A stretch of 64,000 nt of DNA from Huintestinicola sp050874005. Lineage in GTDB: Bacteria; Bacillota; Clostridia; Oscillospirales; Ruminococcaceae. The position numbers were made by a program, and so were the translations under genes. Below the pieces are notes generated by a model. That model was not told the DNA's origin, did no database searches, and was given only the letters and a program-made list of their open reading frames with translations. The stretch covers positions 13,108-77,107 of the forward strand of contig NZ_JBNMJV010000010.1 of the NCBI RefSeq assembly GCF_050874005.1, given 5' to 3'. Shown piece after piece: positions 25,064 through 33,106 of the stretch; position 1 is the stretch's first letter; each line of letters begins with the position of its first letter.

Positions 25064-26515
25064 ATGAAAAATTTCAAGAAGACAATTGCCGGAATTTCCG
25101 CTCTGACATTTACTCTGGGTCTTACAGCCTGCGGCGGCGGCAATGAGGGCAGCACATCTACCAGCGAGGCTACCGTAACCACCACAACAGGAGCTACAGT
25201 TGAGCTGAACACCGCTACATATGCCGAAGAAGATCAGAAAACTCTCGACGATCTGGCAAATGAGAAGCTCCGTGACGTTGAGCTTGAGAACAAGACCATC
25301 AAGTGGCTTGCTCACTACGATATCAATCCTTCTACTTCCAAGGGTGACTCCGAAGCAGTAAACATCACCCTCTTTAAGAGCAAGTACGGCGGAAACATTG
25401 AATATATCCCCACCACCTGGGAGTCCAGATATTCCGACCTCTCCACCCACGTTCTGGGCGGTGACGGCGTTGACTTCTTCCCCTGCGATACCGCAGCTCT
25501 CCCCAAGGGCGTTATCAACGGAATGTTCCAGCCCGTTGACGATTACATTGATATGGATTCCGAGCTCTGGGCTGACGTTAAGGACGCTATGGACATCTAT
25601 AATTTCAACGGCAAGCACTACGAGTTCGTAAACTCCGTATCTGCCGAAGCAGTAGTTATCTACAACAAGCAGACTATCGAAGAAAACGGCTTTGACGATC
25701 CCTGGGAGCTTTATCAGGCAGGCGAGTGGAACTGGGATACCTTCACATCAATGCTTGAGCAGTTCTGCGATCCCGACAACGATCAGTGGGGTCTCGACGG
25801 CTACTGGGCAGAAAAGGCTCTGTTCCTTTCCGCAGGCGTTCCTTCCGTTACAGCTGAAAACGGTGTCCTCAAGACAAACCTTATGGACGCTACAGTTGAA
25901 AAGGCTATGAACTGGATGTACGAACTCTACAACAAGGGCCTCGTAATGGACAGATCTCTCTTTGACTGGTCCGAGCAGCCCGCATTTATGGGCGAGGGCA
26001 GAGAGCTGTTCTACATCGTAGGCGCATGGCACGTACAGTCCAACCCCGACACCTGGGCAACAGGCATTTCTCCCGAAAATCTCGGTCTTGCACCCGTTCC
26101 TTCACCCGCAGGTTCCGATCCTTATCAGGGCGCTACTCTTGACGGCTGGGTACTCTGCAAGGGCGCAGGCAACCCCGAGGGCGTAGGTCTCTTTGCAGAC
26201 TGCACTCGTCTTGCAAACACAAGCGACGAGGCTATAGCGATCGCAGATGCTAAGGCAATGGCTGACTATCAGTGGTCCGAGGAACTTGTAGCTATCAACA
26301 AGGAGATCAACGACCTTGCACGTCAGTACCCCGTTGTTGACCTTGCTGCAGGCGTATCCACCGATGTTGCTTCCCTCACAACCGACGGCGGCGACAATAT
26401 CGGTCTGAGAGCAGCACTTCACGGCGTAGAGTGGGCTTCCAACAGAGAAGAGATTTCCGCTGTTGTTGATATGCTCGTAGGCGAAGCAAGCGATTTTCTC
26501 CAGTCAGTTCAGTAA
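25064..26515 (+). CDS. Extracellular solute-binding lipoprotein (sugar ABC transporter family)
   Basis: The 483-residue protein begins with a lipoprotein signal peptide ending in LTACGGG, so Cys22 or so would be lipidated. The mature part is acidic and Trp/Tyr-rich with the DPWELYQAGEWNWDTF segment typical of family 1 solute-binding proteins for sugars. No permease or ATPase gene is near, so it must work with transporter parts encoded elsewhere. AGGAGG and strongly biased codons suggest high expression. The promoter is SigA type and a terminator follows. Confidence 0.85.
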   Translation: MKNFKKTIAGISALTFTLGLTACGGGNEGSTSTSEATVTTTTGATVELNTATYAEEDQKTLDDLANEKLRDVELENKTIKWLAHYDINPSTSKGDSEAVNITLFKSKYGGNIEYIPTTWESRYSDLSTHVLGGDGVDFFPCDTAALPKGVINGMFQPVDDYIDMDSELWADVKDAMDIYNFNGKHYEFVNSVSAEAVVIYNKQTIEENGFDDPWELYQAGEWNWDTFTSMLEQFCDPDNDQWGLDGYWAEKALFLSAGVPSVTAENGVLKTNLMDATVEKAMNWMYELYNKGLVMDRSLFDWSEQPAFMGEGRELFYIVGAWHVQSNPDTWATGISPENLGLAPVPSPAGSDPYQGATLDGWVLCKGAGNPEGVGLFADCTRLANTSDEAIAIADAKAMADYQWSEELVAINKEINDLARQYPVVDLAAGVSTDVASLTTDGGDNIGLRAALHGVEWASNREEISAVVDMLVGEASDFLQSVQ

Positions 26516-26533
26516 TAATTTTTCAAAATTTTT

Positions 26534-26567
26534 CGGGTATCATACTTCGGTATGGTACCCGTTTTTT
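26534..26567 (+). terminator. Terminator of the solute-binding protein gene
   Basis: CGGGTATCATAC and TATGGTACCCG pair around CTTCGG, followed by TTTTTT. Confidence 0.85.
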
Positions 26568-26568
26568 C

Positions 26569-26597
26569 TTGACAATGTACCGCATATGTGGCATAAT
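26569..26597 (+). promoter_or_regulatory. fprA promoter
   Basis: TTGACA at 26569-26574 and CATAAT at 26592-26597 with a 17-base spacer and TGTGG before the -10. Confidence 0.75.
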
Positions 26598-26632
26598 AAT
26601 TATAGAATATTCTGTCGAAAGGAAGATGCAAA

Positions 26633-27787
26633 ATGCAGATATCAAAGGATATAAAATACATAGGCGTAAACGACCGGATAAACCCGCTTTTCGAGGGACA
26701 GTACAGCGTTCCGAACGGAATGTCCTACAATTCCTATGTCATCACAGACGAGAAAATTGCGGTAATGGACACCGTTGACGGCGGCTTTACAGCACAGTGG
26801 CTTGAAAACCTCGAAGCCGCACTCTCGGGAAATAAGCCCGATTACCTTGTAGTTCACCATATGGAGCCTGACCATTCCGCCAATATCGCCGTATTTATGG
26901 AGCGTTATCCCGAGGCGGTGATAGTATCCTCTCAGAAGGCATTCGGAATGATGAAGAATTTCTTCGGCACAGACTATGCTGACAGAAGAATAGTTGTGGG
27001 CGAGAATGACACTCTTTCTCTCGGAAAGCATACTCTGACATTCGTGACCGCTCCTATGGTGCATTGGCCCGAAGTAATAATGAGCTACGACAGCCTTGAT
27101 AAGGTGCTGTTCTCCGCCGACGCATTCGGCAAATTCGGCGCACTTGACAGCGACGAGGAGTGGGAAAACGAGGCAAGAAGATATTATTTCGGCATCGTAG
27201 GCAAATTCGGTATGCCCGTATCGGGAGTGTTAAAAAAGGCAGCAAAGCTTGATATCGCAGCGATATGCCCACTTCACGGCCCTGTACTTTCGGAAAATAT
27301 CCCCCATTACCTTGAGCTTTACACCAAATGGGCAGCATACGAGCCTGAGACCGACGGCGTTTTCATCGCATACACATCTGTTTACGGAAACACAAGAAAA
27401 GCTGCACTTCTGCTGGAGGAAAAGCTTTCCACAAAGGGCTGCCCCGTAATAGCAATGGATCTGGCACGCTGCGACAGAGCCGAGGCTCTTGCAATGGCGT
27501 TCAAGTACAAGAAGCTTGTCTGCGCCTCCACCACCTATAACGGCGGCGTATTCCCCTTTATGCGTGATTTCATAACCGACCTTGCAGAGCACGGCTATAA
27601 GAGCAGACAGGTATATCTCATTGAAAACGGCTCCTGGGCACCCACCGCCGCAAGCGCAATGAAAAAGCTTTTCGAGGGCTGCAAGGACGTGGTCATCTCC
27701 GATAATATCATAAAAATAAATTCTGCCGTAAACCCAGAAAATATCGCTCAGACAGAAGCTCTCGCAGAGGAGATTGCCTCTCTGTAA
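26633..27787 (+). CDS. fprA: Flavodiiron protein (FprA, A-type flavoprotein)
   Basis: The 384-residue protein joins a beta-lactamase-fold diiron domain and a flavodoxin domain. Iron ligands are visible in HMEPDH (His76, Glu78, Asp80, His81), the HWPEVI segment, the SADAF aspartate and CPLHGP. The flavodoxin domain starts near residue 255 with TSVYGNTRKAA for FMN. Flavodiiron proteins reduce O2 to water and/or NO to N2O and protect anaerobes. Electrons usually come from rubredoxin; the rubredoxin-fused flavin reductase at 38.6 kb is a fitting partner. Single-gene unit with its own promoter. Confidence 0.92.
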   Translation: MQISKDIKYIGVNDRINPLFEGQYSVPNGMSYNSYVITDEKIAVMDTVDGGFTAQWLENLEAALSGNKPDYLVVHHMEPDHSANIAVFMERYPEAVIVSSQKAFGMMKNFFGTDYADRRIVVGENDTLSLGKHTLTFVTAPMVHWPEVIMSYDSLDKVLFSADAFGKFGALDSDEEWENEARRYYFGIVGKFGMPVSGVLKKAAKLDIAAICPLHGPVLSENIPHYLELYTKWAAYEPETDGVFIAYTSVYGNTRKAALLLEEKLSTKGCPVIAMDLARCDRAEALAMAFKYKKLVCASTTYNGGVFPFMRDFITDLAEHGYKSRQVYLIENGSWAPTAASAMKKLFEGCKDVVISDNIIKINSAVNPENIAQTEALAEEIASL

Positions 27788-27827
27788 TGCAGCTTACCGC
27801 CTAAAAATGCAGCTTGCCCGAAAAAAG

Positions 27828-27856
27828 TTGAAATACTCCCAGGGATAAATTATACT
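27828..27856 (+). promoter_or_regulatory. Promoter of the hydrolase-LytTR-DUF3021 genes
   Basis: TTGAAA at 27828-27833 and TATACT at 27851-27856 with a 17-base spacer. Confidence 0.65.
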
Positions 27857-27886
27857 TATATTATCATCAGAAAGGAAGAGGATAAT

Positions 27887-29200
27887 ATGGGTATGATAAT
27901 TCTAACGGCTCTGATAATCCTGGAGCTGGTATTTATGATCTGGAACATCGCAGAGGGCGATATGCACCGAAAGGAAAAAGCGGTAAGCGCCCTCGCCATA
28001 TTCCTGATATTCGCAGTTCTCTGCATAACGGGCGTTGTGAAGTGGGGCTTCAGATACTATATTTTCGGCTTTGCTCTGGCGCTCCAGTCCATCATCGCAG
28101 TAATACGTCTCATTAAACCGGATAAGCCCGAAACTCAGGGCAAGGTAATCGGCAAGTCTGTGGGAAGATTTGTGGGCAAGACTATACTCTACACCACCGC
28201 CCTTGCGCTCGCCATCATCTGCCCGCAGTTTACCGAGCCCGAACCCACGGGACAGTACAATGTGCTTGAAGCAAAATACACCTGGACAGACGAAAGCCGC
28301 ACCGAGACCTTCACCGACACAGGGGAAAACAGGAAGATAACCGTCAGCGTGTGGTATCCCGAAAACTGCGCCGAAAAAACACCGCTGATAATCTTTTCCC
28401 ACGGCGCATTCGGATTTTCCGGCTCAAACTACTCCACCTGCACCGAGCTTGCCTCACGGGGCTATACCGTAGCAGGAATAGACCACACCTATCACACCCT
28501 TTTCACCGCCGATACAGAGGGAAAAGTGACCATAGCGGATATTAACTTTTTAAACACCGTAATGGAGCATAACGCCACAGACAACCCCGAAAAGGAATAC
28601 AACGACAACAGAGAATGGCTTGATCTGAGAGTAAAGGATATCGACTTTGCGCTGAACACCATTATAGCTTTGTCCGAAAGCGGAGACCCTATTTTCGGAA
28701 ATACCGACACCACAAAGATAGGACTTTTCGGTCACTCCTTAGGCGGAGCGGCAGCAGCCCAGACCGCAAGGAACAGAAGCGACATATCCGCCGTAATAAA
28801 CCTTGACGGCACGCTGCTTGGAGACGAGATCGCCTTTGAGAACGGAGAAACCGTATATACCGACGAACCTTTCCCCGTGCCAATGCTGGATATTTACAGT
28901 CAGTATCTCCGGGACCTGGTAGACGAGTACAAAAGCGAAAACAAAATGAAGGAATATGTAAATTTTCACACCGCACGCATTTCCGAAAACGTAGTATCCA
29001 CCTGCTTTAAAAATTCGGGACATCTGAACTTCACCGACCTGCCCCTTTTCTCCCCGATGCTTGGAAAAGCCCTGGGAAATATGGGAACGGGAGATATCGA
29101 CAGCCTGTACTGCATAAACACAATGAACAAGCTTACGGGAGATTTCTTTGACTATGCCTTAAAGGGCGGCGAGAAGCCCGAGATTGAAAAGGAATACTAA
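27887..29200 (+). CDS. Membrane-anchored alpha/beta hydrolase (PAF-acetylhydrolase-like)
   Basis: The 437-residue protein starts with about four membrane helices (residues 1-110), followed by an outside alpha/beta-hydrolase domain. Visible motifs are FSHGAFGFSGSN (oxyanion region) and GLFGHSLGGAAA with the nucleophile serine, and a late SGHLNFTD histidine. Such domains resemble platelet-activating-factor acetylhydrolases or dienelactone hydrolase-like esterases. The substrate is unknown. GAAGAGGATAAT precedes the ATG. A LytTR gene begins 3 bases after its stop. Confidence 0.75.
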   Translation: MGMIILTALIILELVFMIWNIAEGDMHRKEKAVSALAIFLIFAVLCITGVVKWGFRYYIFGFALALQSIIAVIRLIKPDKPETQGKVIGKSVGRFVGKTILYTTALALAIICPQFTEPEPTGQYNVLEAKYTWTDESRTETFTDTGENRKITVSVWYPENCAEKTPLIIFSHGAFGFSGSNYSTCTELASRGYTVAGIDHTYHTLFTADTEGKVTIADINFLNTVMEHNATDNPEKEYNDNREWLDLRVKDIDFALNTIIALSESGDPIFGNTDTTKIGLFGHSLGGAAAAQTARNRSDISAVINLDGTLLGDEIAFENGETVYTDEPFPVPMLDIYSQYLRDLVDEYKSENKMKEYVNFHTARISENVVSTCFKNSGHLNFTDLPLFSPMLGKALGNMGTGDIDSLYCINTMNKLTGDFFDYALKGGEKPEIEKEY

Positions 29201-29203
29201 CAT

Positions 29204-29641
29204 ATGAACGTTATCGTCAGAACTGTGGACAGCAATGAAAAATAACAGGTAATAATCGAGTGCTATGAAGTCACGGAAGAGGTGGAGCGTATCCGCCTCT
29301 TTGCGGAAGGCTCGGGCAAAACTCTGAGCGGCAGCATTGACGGACGGCTCTACAGCATAAATATCGGAGATATCTACTACTTTGAAGCGGTAGACCAGCG
29401 GATATTTGCTTACTGCGAAAGCAAGGTCTTTGAAGTCAGAGGGCGGCTCTATGAAATAGAGCGGAAGCTGTCGGAAAGCTCCTTTCTGCGCTGCTCAAAA
29501 TCCACAGTAATAAATCTGATGAAGATAGAAAGCGTCAGCCCCGCACTCAACGGGCGTTTCACCGCCCATATGAAAAACGGGGAACGGGTAATAATATCAA
29601 GGCAGTATGTGCCTGCGCTGAAAAAGGCGGTGCTGAAATGA
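29204..29641 (+). pseudogene. LytTR-domain regulator with an early in-frame stop
   Basis: ATG 29204 starts a frame reading MNVIVRTVDSNEK and then TAA at 29243-29245. The same frame continues as QVIIECYEVTEEVERIR and a full LytTR DNA-binding domain (DIYYFEAVDQRIFAY, FLRCSKSTVINL, VIISRQYVPALKKA). Without the stop the protein would be 145 residues, the usual length for LytTR regulators paired with DUF3021 proteins. Only GTG 29282 could start a shorter 119-residue form, but its ribosome site is poor. The last bases overlap the DUF3021 gene as ATGA, so the pair was built as a unit. This may be a pseudogene, a sequencing error or a naturally shortened regulator. Confidence 0.65.
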
Positions 29642-30075
29642 GCTTCAAGGAATTTCTGATAAAAAATGTAATGAACAGCTTCTTTATATCCGTTGCCTTT
29701 ATCTGTATAGGAATAGCGGCGGTAGGCAGCGTGTTCGAGCCGGATAAACGGTTTTCCTACGGAGGTTTTCTTGCCCCCATAATTTTCGGCCTTGCAGCGT
29801 CGCTCCCCTCGCTGGTAATGTATTCACGTCACGAACTGACGGTGGGAGAGATGATATTCCGCAAGCTTCTCCACCTTCTTCTGCTGGAGCTTACCATAAA
29901 CGGTATACTTTTCCTTACGGGAGCGCTGAACAGCCTGTCTGTGACCATTTCCCTTGCGGTCACGATATTCATAATAGACGTTGCCGTAAATGCGGTAATG
30001 TACATAAACGACCTCCGCAGCGCCGAGCGTATAAATCGTGGGATACGTGAGATACAGTCGGGGGAGGATAAATAA
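29638..30075 (+). CDS. DUF3021-family membrane protein
   Basis: The 145-residue protein has four hydrophobic segments and begins inside the stop codon of the LytTR gene (ATGA). LytTR plus DUF3021 pairs are common in Firmicutes; the membrane protein is thought to control the regulator. The function is not shown experimentally for this type as far as I know. It ends in a charged tail, REIQSGEDK. Confidence 0.78.
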   Translation: MSFKEFLIKNVMNSFFISVAFICIGIAAVGSVFEPDKRFSYGGFLAPIIFGLAASLPSLVMYSRHELTVGEMIFRKLLHLLLLELTINGILFLTGALNSLSVTISLAVTIFIIDVAVNAVMYINDLRSAERINRGIREIQSGEDK

Positions 30076-30110
30076 ACTCAGCCCATACACGTTTCGGGTG
30101 TGGGCATAAT

Positions 30111-30139
30111 AAAACCGCCTCGACAATCGGGGCGGTTTT
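30111..30139. terminator. Two-way terminator behind DUF3021 gene
   Basis: AAAACCGCC and GGCGGTTTT pair around TCGACAATCGG. A second hairpin (GCCCATACAC with GGTGTGGGC, 30081-30105) lies directly before it. Confidence 0.75.
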
Positions 30140-30157
30140 CCGTATTCTATACAAAAA

Positions 30158-30409
30158 CTACGCAATAGAAAGTTCAGCACCTTTTTGTAAAGGACAGGCA
30201 TCTACCATAACTGTGGTGCTTTTGTTTATGTCTGTAGGATCATCAAATCTTGTCATTGCAACGGAAACGACAGTAATTGAATTTCCGTTACTGTCAACAA
30301 GCTTGCTTCCGTTCTTTAAGCTGTCACACGAGCCCTCTAAAGTAACCGAAAGCATATTTCCGATAGGAAATACATCTAAAACCTTTAACATATCAAACTC
30401 ATCAGTCAT
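30158..30409 (-). CDS. Unrecognised 83-residue protein (second gene of a small cassette)
   Basis: The start is ATG 30409, nine bases behind CAGGAG; the ATG at 30418 touches that site. The protein is beta-rich (KVLDVFPIGNMLSVTLEG, GNSITVVSVAM) without membrane helix, resembling a small barrel domain. It follows a second small gene by 36 bases and shares its promoter. AT-rich composition sets the pair apart from its neighbours. I do not recognise the family. Confidence 0.45.
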   Translation of the reverse strand: MTDEFDMLKVLDVFPIGNMLSVTLEGSCDSLKNGSKLVDSNGNSITVVSVAMTRFDDPTDINKSTTVMVDACPLQKGAELSIA

Positions 30410-30445
30410 AAAAATCATCTCCTGTTGTAAGGTGTGTTATGGAAA

Positions 30446-30700
30446 TTATATTATGCTTTCGAGTGGAACAGAAGTACAGGTGATTTTTTCATCTAAACAG
30501 TCAGTAAATAAATCTCCACGATAAAAATCCGGTTCGATATTATCGTCTTTATATACCTGAGCAGGTGGGATAAATGACCCCATACTGTCTCCCAAATGAA
30601 AAATCCAGCTATCGCCTATGTCTATACAACCCATTATTTTAAATGGTGTATCTAAAACAGCGTCTTGAACAAAATCATAAGCTTCTTTAACAGTTCTCAT
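30446..30700 (-). CDS. Unrecognised 84-residue protein (first gene of a small cassette)
   Basis: ATG 30700 is preferred because GGGGG stands 8 bases upstream; an in-frame GTG at 30709 lies inside that site. The acidic protein has a MGCIDIGDSWIFHLGD segment reminiscent of immunity proteins of toxin systems, but this is a guess. Its promoter closely resembles those of the two toxin-domain cassettes at 2.7 and 12.5 kb. Confidence 0.45.
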   Translation of the reverse strand: MRTVKEAYDFVQDAVLDTPFKIMGCIDIGDSWIFHLGDSMGSFIPPAQVYKDDNIEPDFYRGDLFTDCLDEKITCTSVPLESII

Positions 30701-30771
30701 AAAACGCACCCCCGAAATGTTAACGAAAAAGTCTTTAAATACATCTCCAAGCCGAGTACCATTCCAAATTC

Positions 30772-30800
30772 ATTGTATCACTTCCGCCACCGTTTGTCAA
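30772..30800 (-). promoter_or_regulatory. Promoter of the 30.1-30.7 kb gene pair
   Basis: On the minus strand TTGACA (30800-30795) and TACAAT (30777-30772) with a 17-base spacer; the spacer sequence resembles that at 12.55 kb. Confidence 0.7.
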
Positions 30801-31130
30801 TTACCGATATAAAAAAACAATCCGCCCCCAAATATGAACCCCAAATCAGCAAAGTAAACATTTGTGCAATATTTTTCCGCCCAAATCTCCAAACTCCCCA
30901 AAGCCCCCATTTTCCCATACCCAATTTTACGAGCAGATTAAAATCCTTATACTCTCCCTCAAAATGCAGTCCAAAATTGTCAACTTTATTCACATTCAAG
31001 CCAATCGTAAACCATTCCCGCCGCAATTTACAATAAATGTAATTCGTCAAAATGACGAACAAATTCGATTTTTCAAAAAAATGCAAAAATACCCCCGTTT
31101 TAACAATTTCGTAATATAAGTATATTAACA
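30801..31130. other. AT-rich intergenic stretch without supported gene
   Basis: The stretch is pyrimidine-rich on the + strand and full of C-runs and T-runs. Open frames exist on both strands but lack ribosome sites and family-like composition. No RNA structure was recognised. Confidence 0.5.
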
Positions 31131-31181
31131 AAAATCCCCCGAAATGCAGTTCATAATTACATTTCCTGCATTTCGGGGGAT
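31131..31181 (-). terminator. Terminator of the transcarboxylase-like operon
   Basis: TCCCCCGAAATGCAG at 31135-31149 pairs perfectly with CTGCATTTCGGGGGA at 31166-31180. On the minus strand the stem is followed by TTTTT. The 15-bp stem is unusually long. Confidence 0.85.
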
Positions 31182-31286
31182 ATTTCATTCATTCAACCCC
31201 AAAAGGTCAACATTATCGGTCTACAATAGCCCTGTTTCGGGGAGCATTTTCCAATAGCTGTAAAACACCGCCTAAAACAGCCTATA

Positions 31287-32684
31287 TTATACCATATGAA
31301 TTTTCTTTTCGGTGTCTGAGTTCTTGCCGTCAATGCCGTATTTCTTGTTGCGGCGCTTCTCGAAGAACTTAGGCGCAACCTTGGGGAACATAGCATAGGT
31401 GAGAACATCTTCCTCCTGCTCCAGCCACTCGGAGCATTCCTCTCTCAGCTTGTCCAGCTCAGGCTCAAGCAGATCGGCAGGGCGGCAGTCGATAGCCTCC
31501 TCGCCCTTGAGAATGGACTTTCTGAACTCGGGGTCGATGGGTGTGGGAGTCTTTCCGTACTTGCCCGCTACCACGTCCTTGAACTCCTTTGTTACCATCT
31601 TATACCGCTCGCCGTTGATAACGTTGAAAACCGCCTGAGTGCCCACGATCTGGGACGAGGGAGTAACAAGAGGGATATTTCCGGCGTCCGCACGTACTCT
31701 GGGAACTTCCTTGAGCACGTCCTCCAGCTTGTCCTCCTTGCCTGCCTGCTTGAGCTGGGAAAGAAGGTTGGAGAGCATTCCTCCGGGAACCTGATAAATA
31801 AGCGCATTTGCGTCCGCAGCAAGCATCTTGGGGTCGAGAAGACCGCTGTCGATGTACTTTTTACGCAGCTTCATAAAGTAATCACGGATAGAGGTGAGCT
31901 TAACAAGGTCGAGACCCGTATCGTACTCAGTACCCTGGAGAGCCGCTACCATAGACTCTGTAGGAGTGTGAGATGTGCCGTGAGCAAGGGGAGACATAGC
32001 CGTATCAACAGCGTCACAGCCGTTTTCGATAGCCTTTAACAGGCACATTGAAGCAAGACCCGAGGTGTAGTGGGTGTGGAGCTGAACGGGAATACCGATG
32101 TTCTCCTTGAGCGCCTTTGTAAGGGAAGCCGCTCTGAAAGGAGTGATAAGAGCCGCCATATCCTTGATACAGATGGAGTCTGCGCCCTCCTCCTCACACT
32201 GCTTTGCGTAGTTAACGTAATACTCGTCGGTGAACACATCGCCAAGGGTAAAGGACATTGCCACCTGTGCGTGTGCGCCCTCTTTCTTAGCCGCACGGAT
32301 AGATGTGCGGAGATTTCTGATATCGTTTAAAGCGTCGAAAATACGGATAATATCCATACCGTTTGCCACAGTCTTCTGAACAAAGTATTCCAGAACATCA
32401 TCGGCATAATGGCGGTATCCCAGCATATTCTGACCTCTGAAAAGCATCTGGAGCTTGGTGTTGGGCATAGCCTTTCTGATAATTCTCAGTCTCTCCCAGG
32501 GGTCCTCGTCAAGGAAACGGATACAAGCGTCGAATGTGGCTCCGCCCCATACCTCTACGGAGTAATAGCCTATCTTGTCCATCTCCTGCATAATGGGGAG
32601 CATTTCGTCTATGCTCATTCTCGTTGCTATAAGGGACTGATGAGCGTCTCTGAGGACGGTCTCGGTGATTTTAACCTTAGCCAT
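31287..32684 (-). CDS. Carboxyltransferase subunit, pyruvate/oxaloacetate type (OadA / transcarboxylase 5S-like)
   Basis: The 465-residue protein starts ITETVLRDAHQSLIATRM and has EVWGGATFDACIRFL, the metal-binding HTHYTSG and the PGGMLSNLL motifs of the pyruvate/oxaloacetate carboxyltransferase domain, a TIM barrel binding Mn2+/Zn2+ or Co2+. It moves a carboxyl group between biotin and pyruvate/oxaloacetate. It lacks the C-terminal biotin domain found in pyruvate carboxylase; that domain is encoded by the next gene upstream in the operon. Neither a biotin carboxylase nor a sodium-pump beta subunit is near. Confidence 0.88.
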   Translation of the reverse strand: MAKVKITETVLRDAHQSLIATRMSIDEMLPIMQEMDKIGYYSVEVWGGATFDACIRFLDEDPWERLRIIRKAMPNTKLQMLFRGQNMLGYRHYADDVLEYFVQKTVANGMDIIRIFDALNDIRNLRTSIRAAKKEGAHAQVAMSFTLGDVFTDEYYVNYAKQCEEEGADSICIKDMAALITPFRAASLTKALKENIGIPVQLHTHYTSGLASMCLLKAIENGCDAVDTAMSPLAHGTSHTPTESMVAALQGTEYDTGLDLVKLTSIRDYFMKLRKKYIDSGLLDPKMLAADANALIYQVPGGMLSNLLSQLKQAGKEDKLEDVLKEVPRVRADAGNIPLVTPSSQIVGTQAVFNVINGERYKMVTKEFKDVVAGKYGKTPTPIDPEFRKSILKGEEAIDCRPADLLEPELDKLREECSEWLEQEEDVLTYAMFPKVAPKFFEKRRNKKYGIDGKNSDTEKKIHMV

Positions 32685-32704
32685 AAAGAACCGTTCCTTT
32701 CCCT

Positions 32705-33073
32705 TTACGCAATAGTTGCGATAACATCGTCGGAGTTAACGGTATCGCCCTTCTTAACGGTGATAGAAGTGATCTTGCCGGTCGCATTAGCCACGATATC
32801 GTTCTCCATCTTCATAGCCTCGAGAACTACGATCACCTGACCTGTTGTAACGCTGTCGCCTACGCTTACCTTGACATCAAGGATATTTCCGGGCATAGGA
32901 GCCTTAACAGGTGTGCCGTTTCCTGCTGCGGGAGCAGGAGCAGCGGCAGGTGCGGGGGCAGCTGCGGCAGGTGCAGGAGCGGAAACGGGGGCTGCTGCGG
33001 GAGCTGCTCCGCCTACTTCCTCAACGGCAACATCATAAGCTTTTCCATTAACTGTAATATTAAATCTCTTCAT
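32705..33073 (-). CDS. Biotin carboxyl carrier protein
   Basis: The 122-residue protein has an N-terminal short domain, a central Ala/Pro-rich hinge (about residues 24-52) and a C-terminal biotinyl domain with EAMKMEND, in which Lys88 would carry biotin. It shuttles the carboxyl group between the two carboxyltransferase subunits encoded on either side. Length and hinge match carrier subunits such as MmdC or the transcarboxylase 1.3S subunit. Confidence 0.9.
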   Translation of the reverse strand: MKRFNITVNGKAYDVAVEEVGGAAPAAAPVSAPAPAAAAPAPAAAPAPAAGNGTPVKAPMPGNILDVKVSVGDSVTTGQVIVVLEAMKMENDIVANATGKITSITVKKGDTVNSDDVIATIA

Positions 33074-33106
33074 TTTTATCAGACCTTTCGGTTATTAGAA
33101 TTTATA

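Noticed and set aside
30778..31188. 136-codon minus-strand frame between the small cassette and the transcarboxylase operon
   Set aside because: It has no ribosome site, unlikely Trp/Gly/Tyr-rich composition, and runs across a promoter and a terminator.
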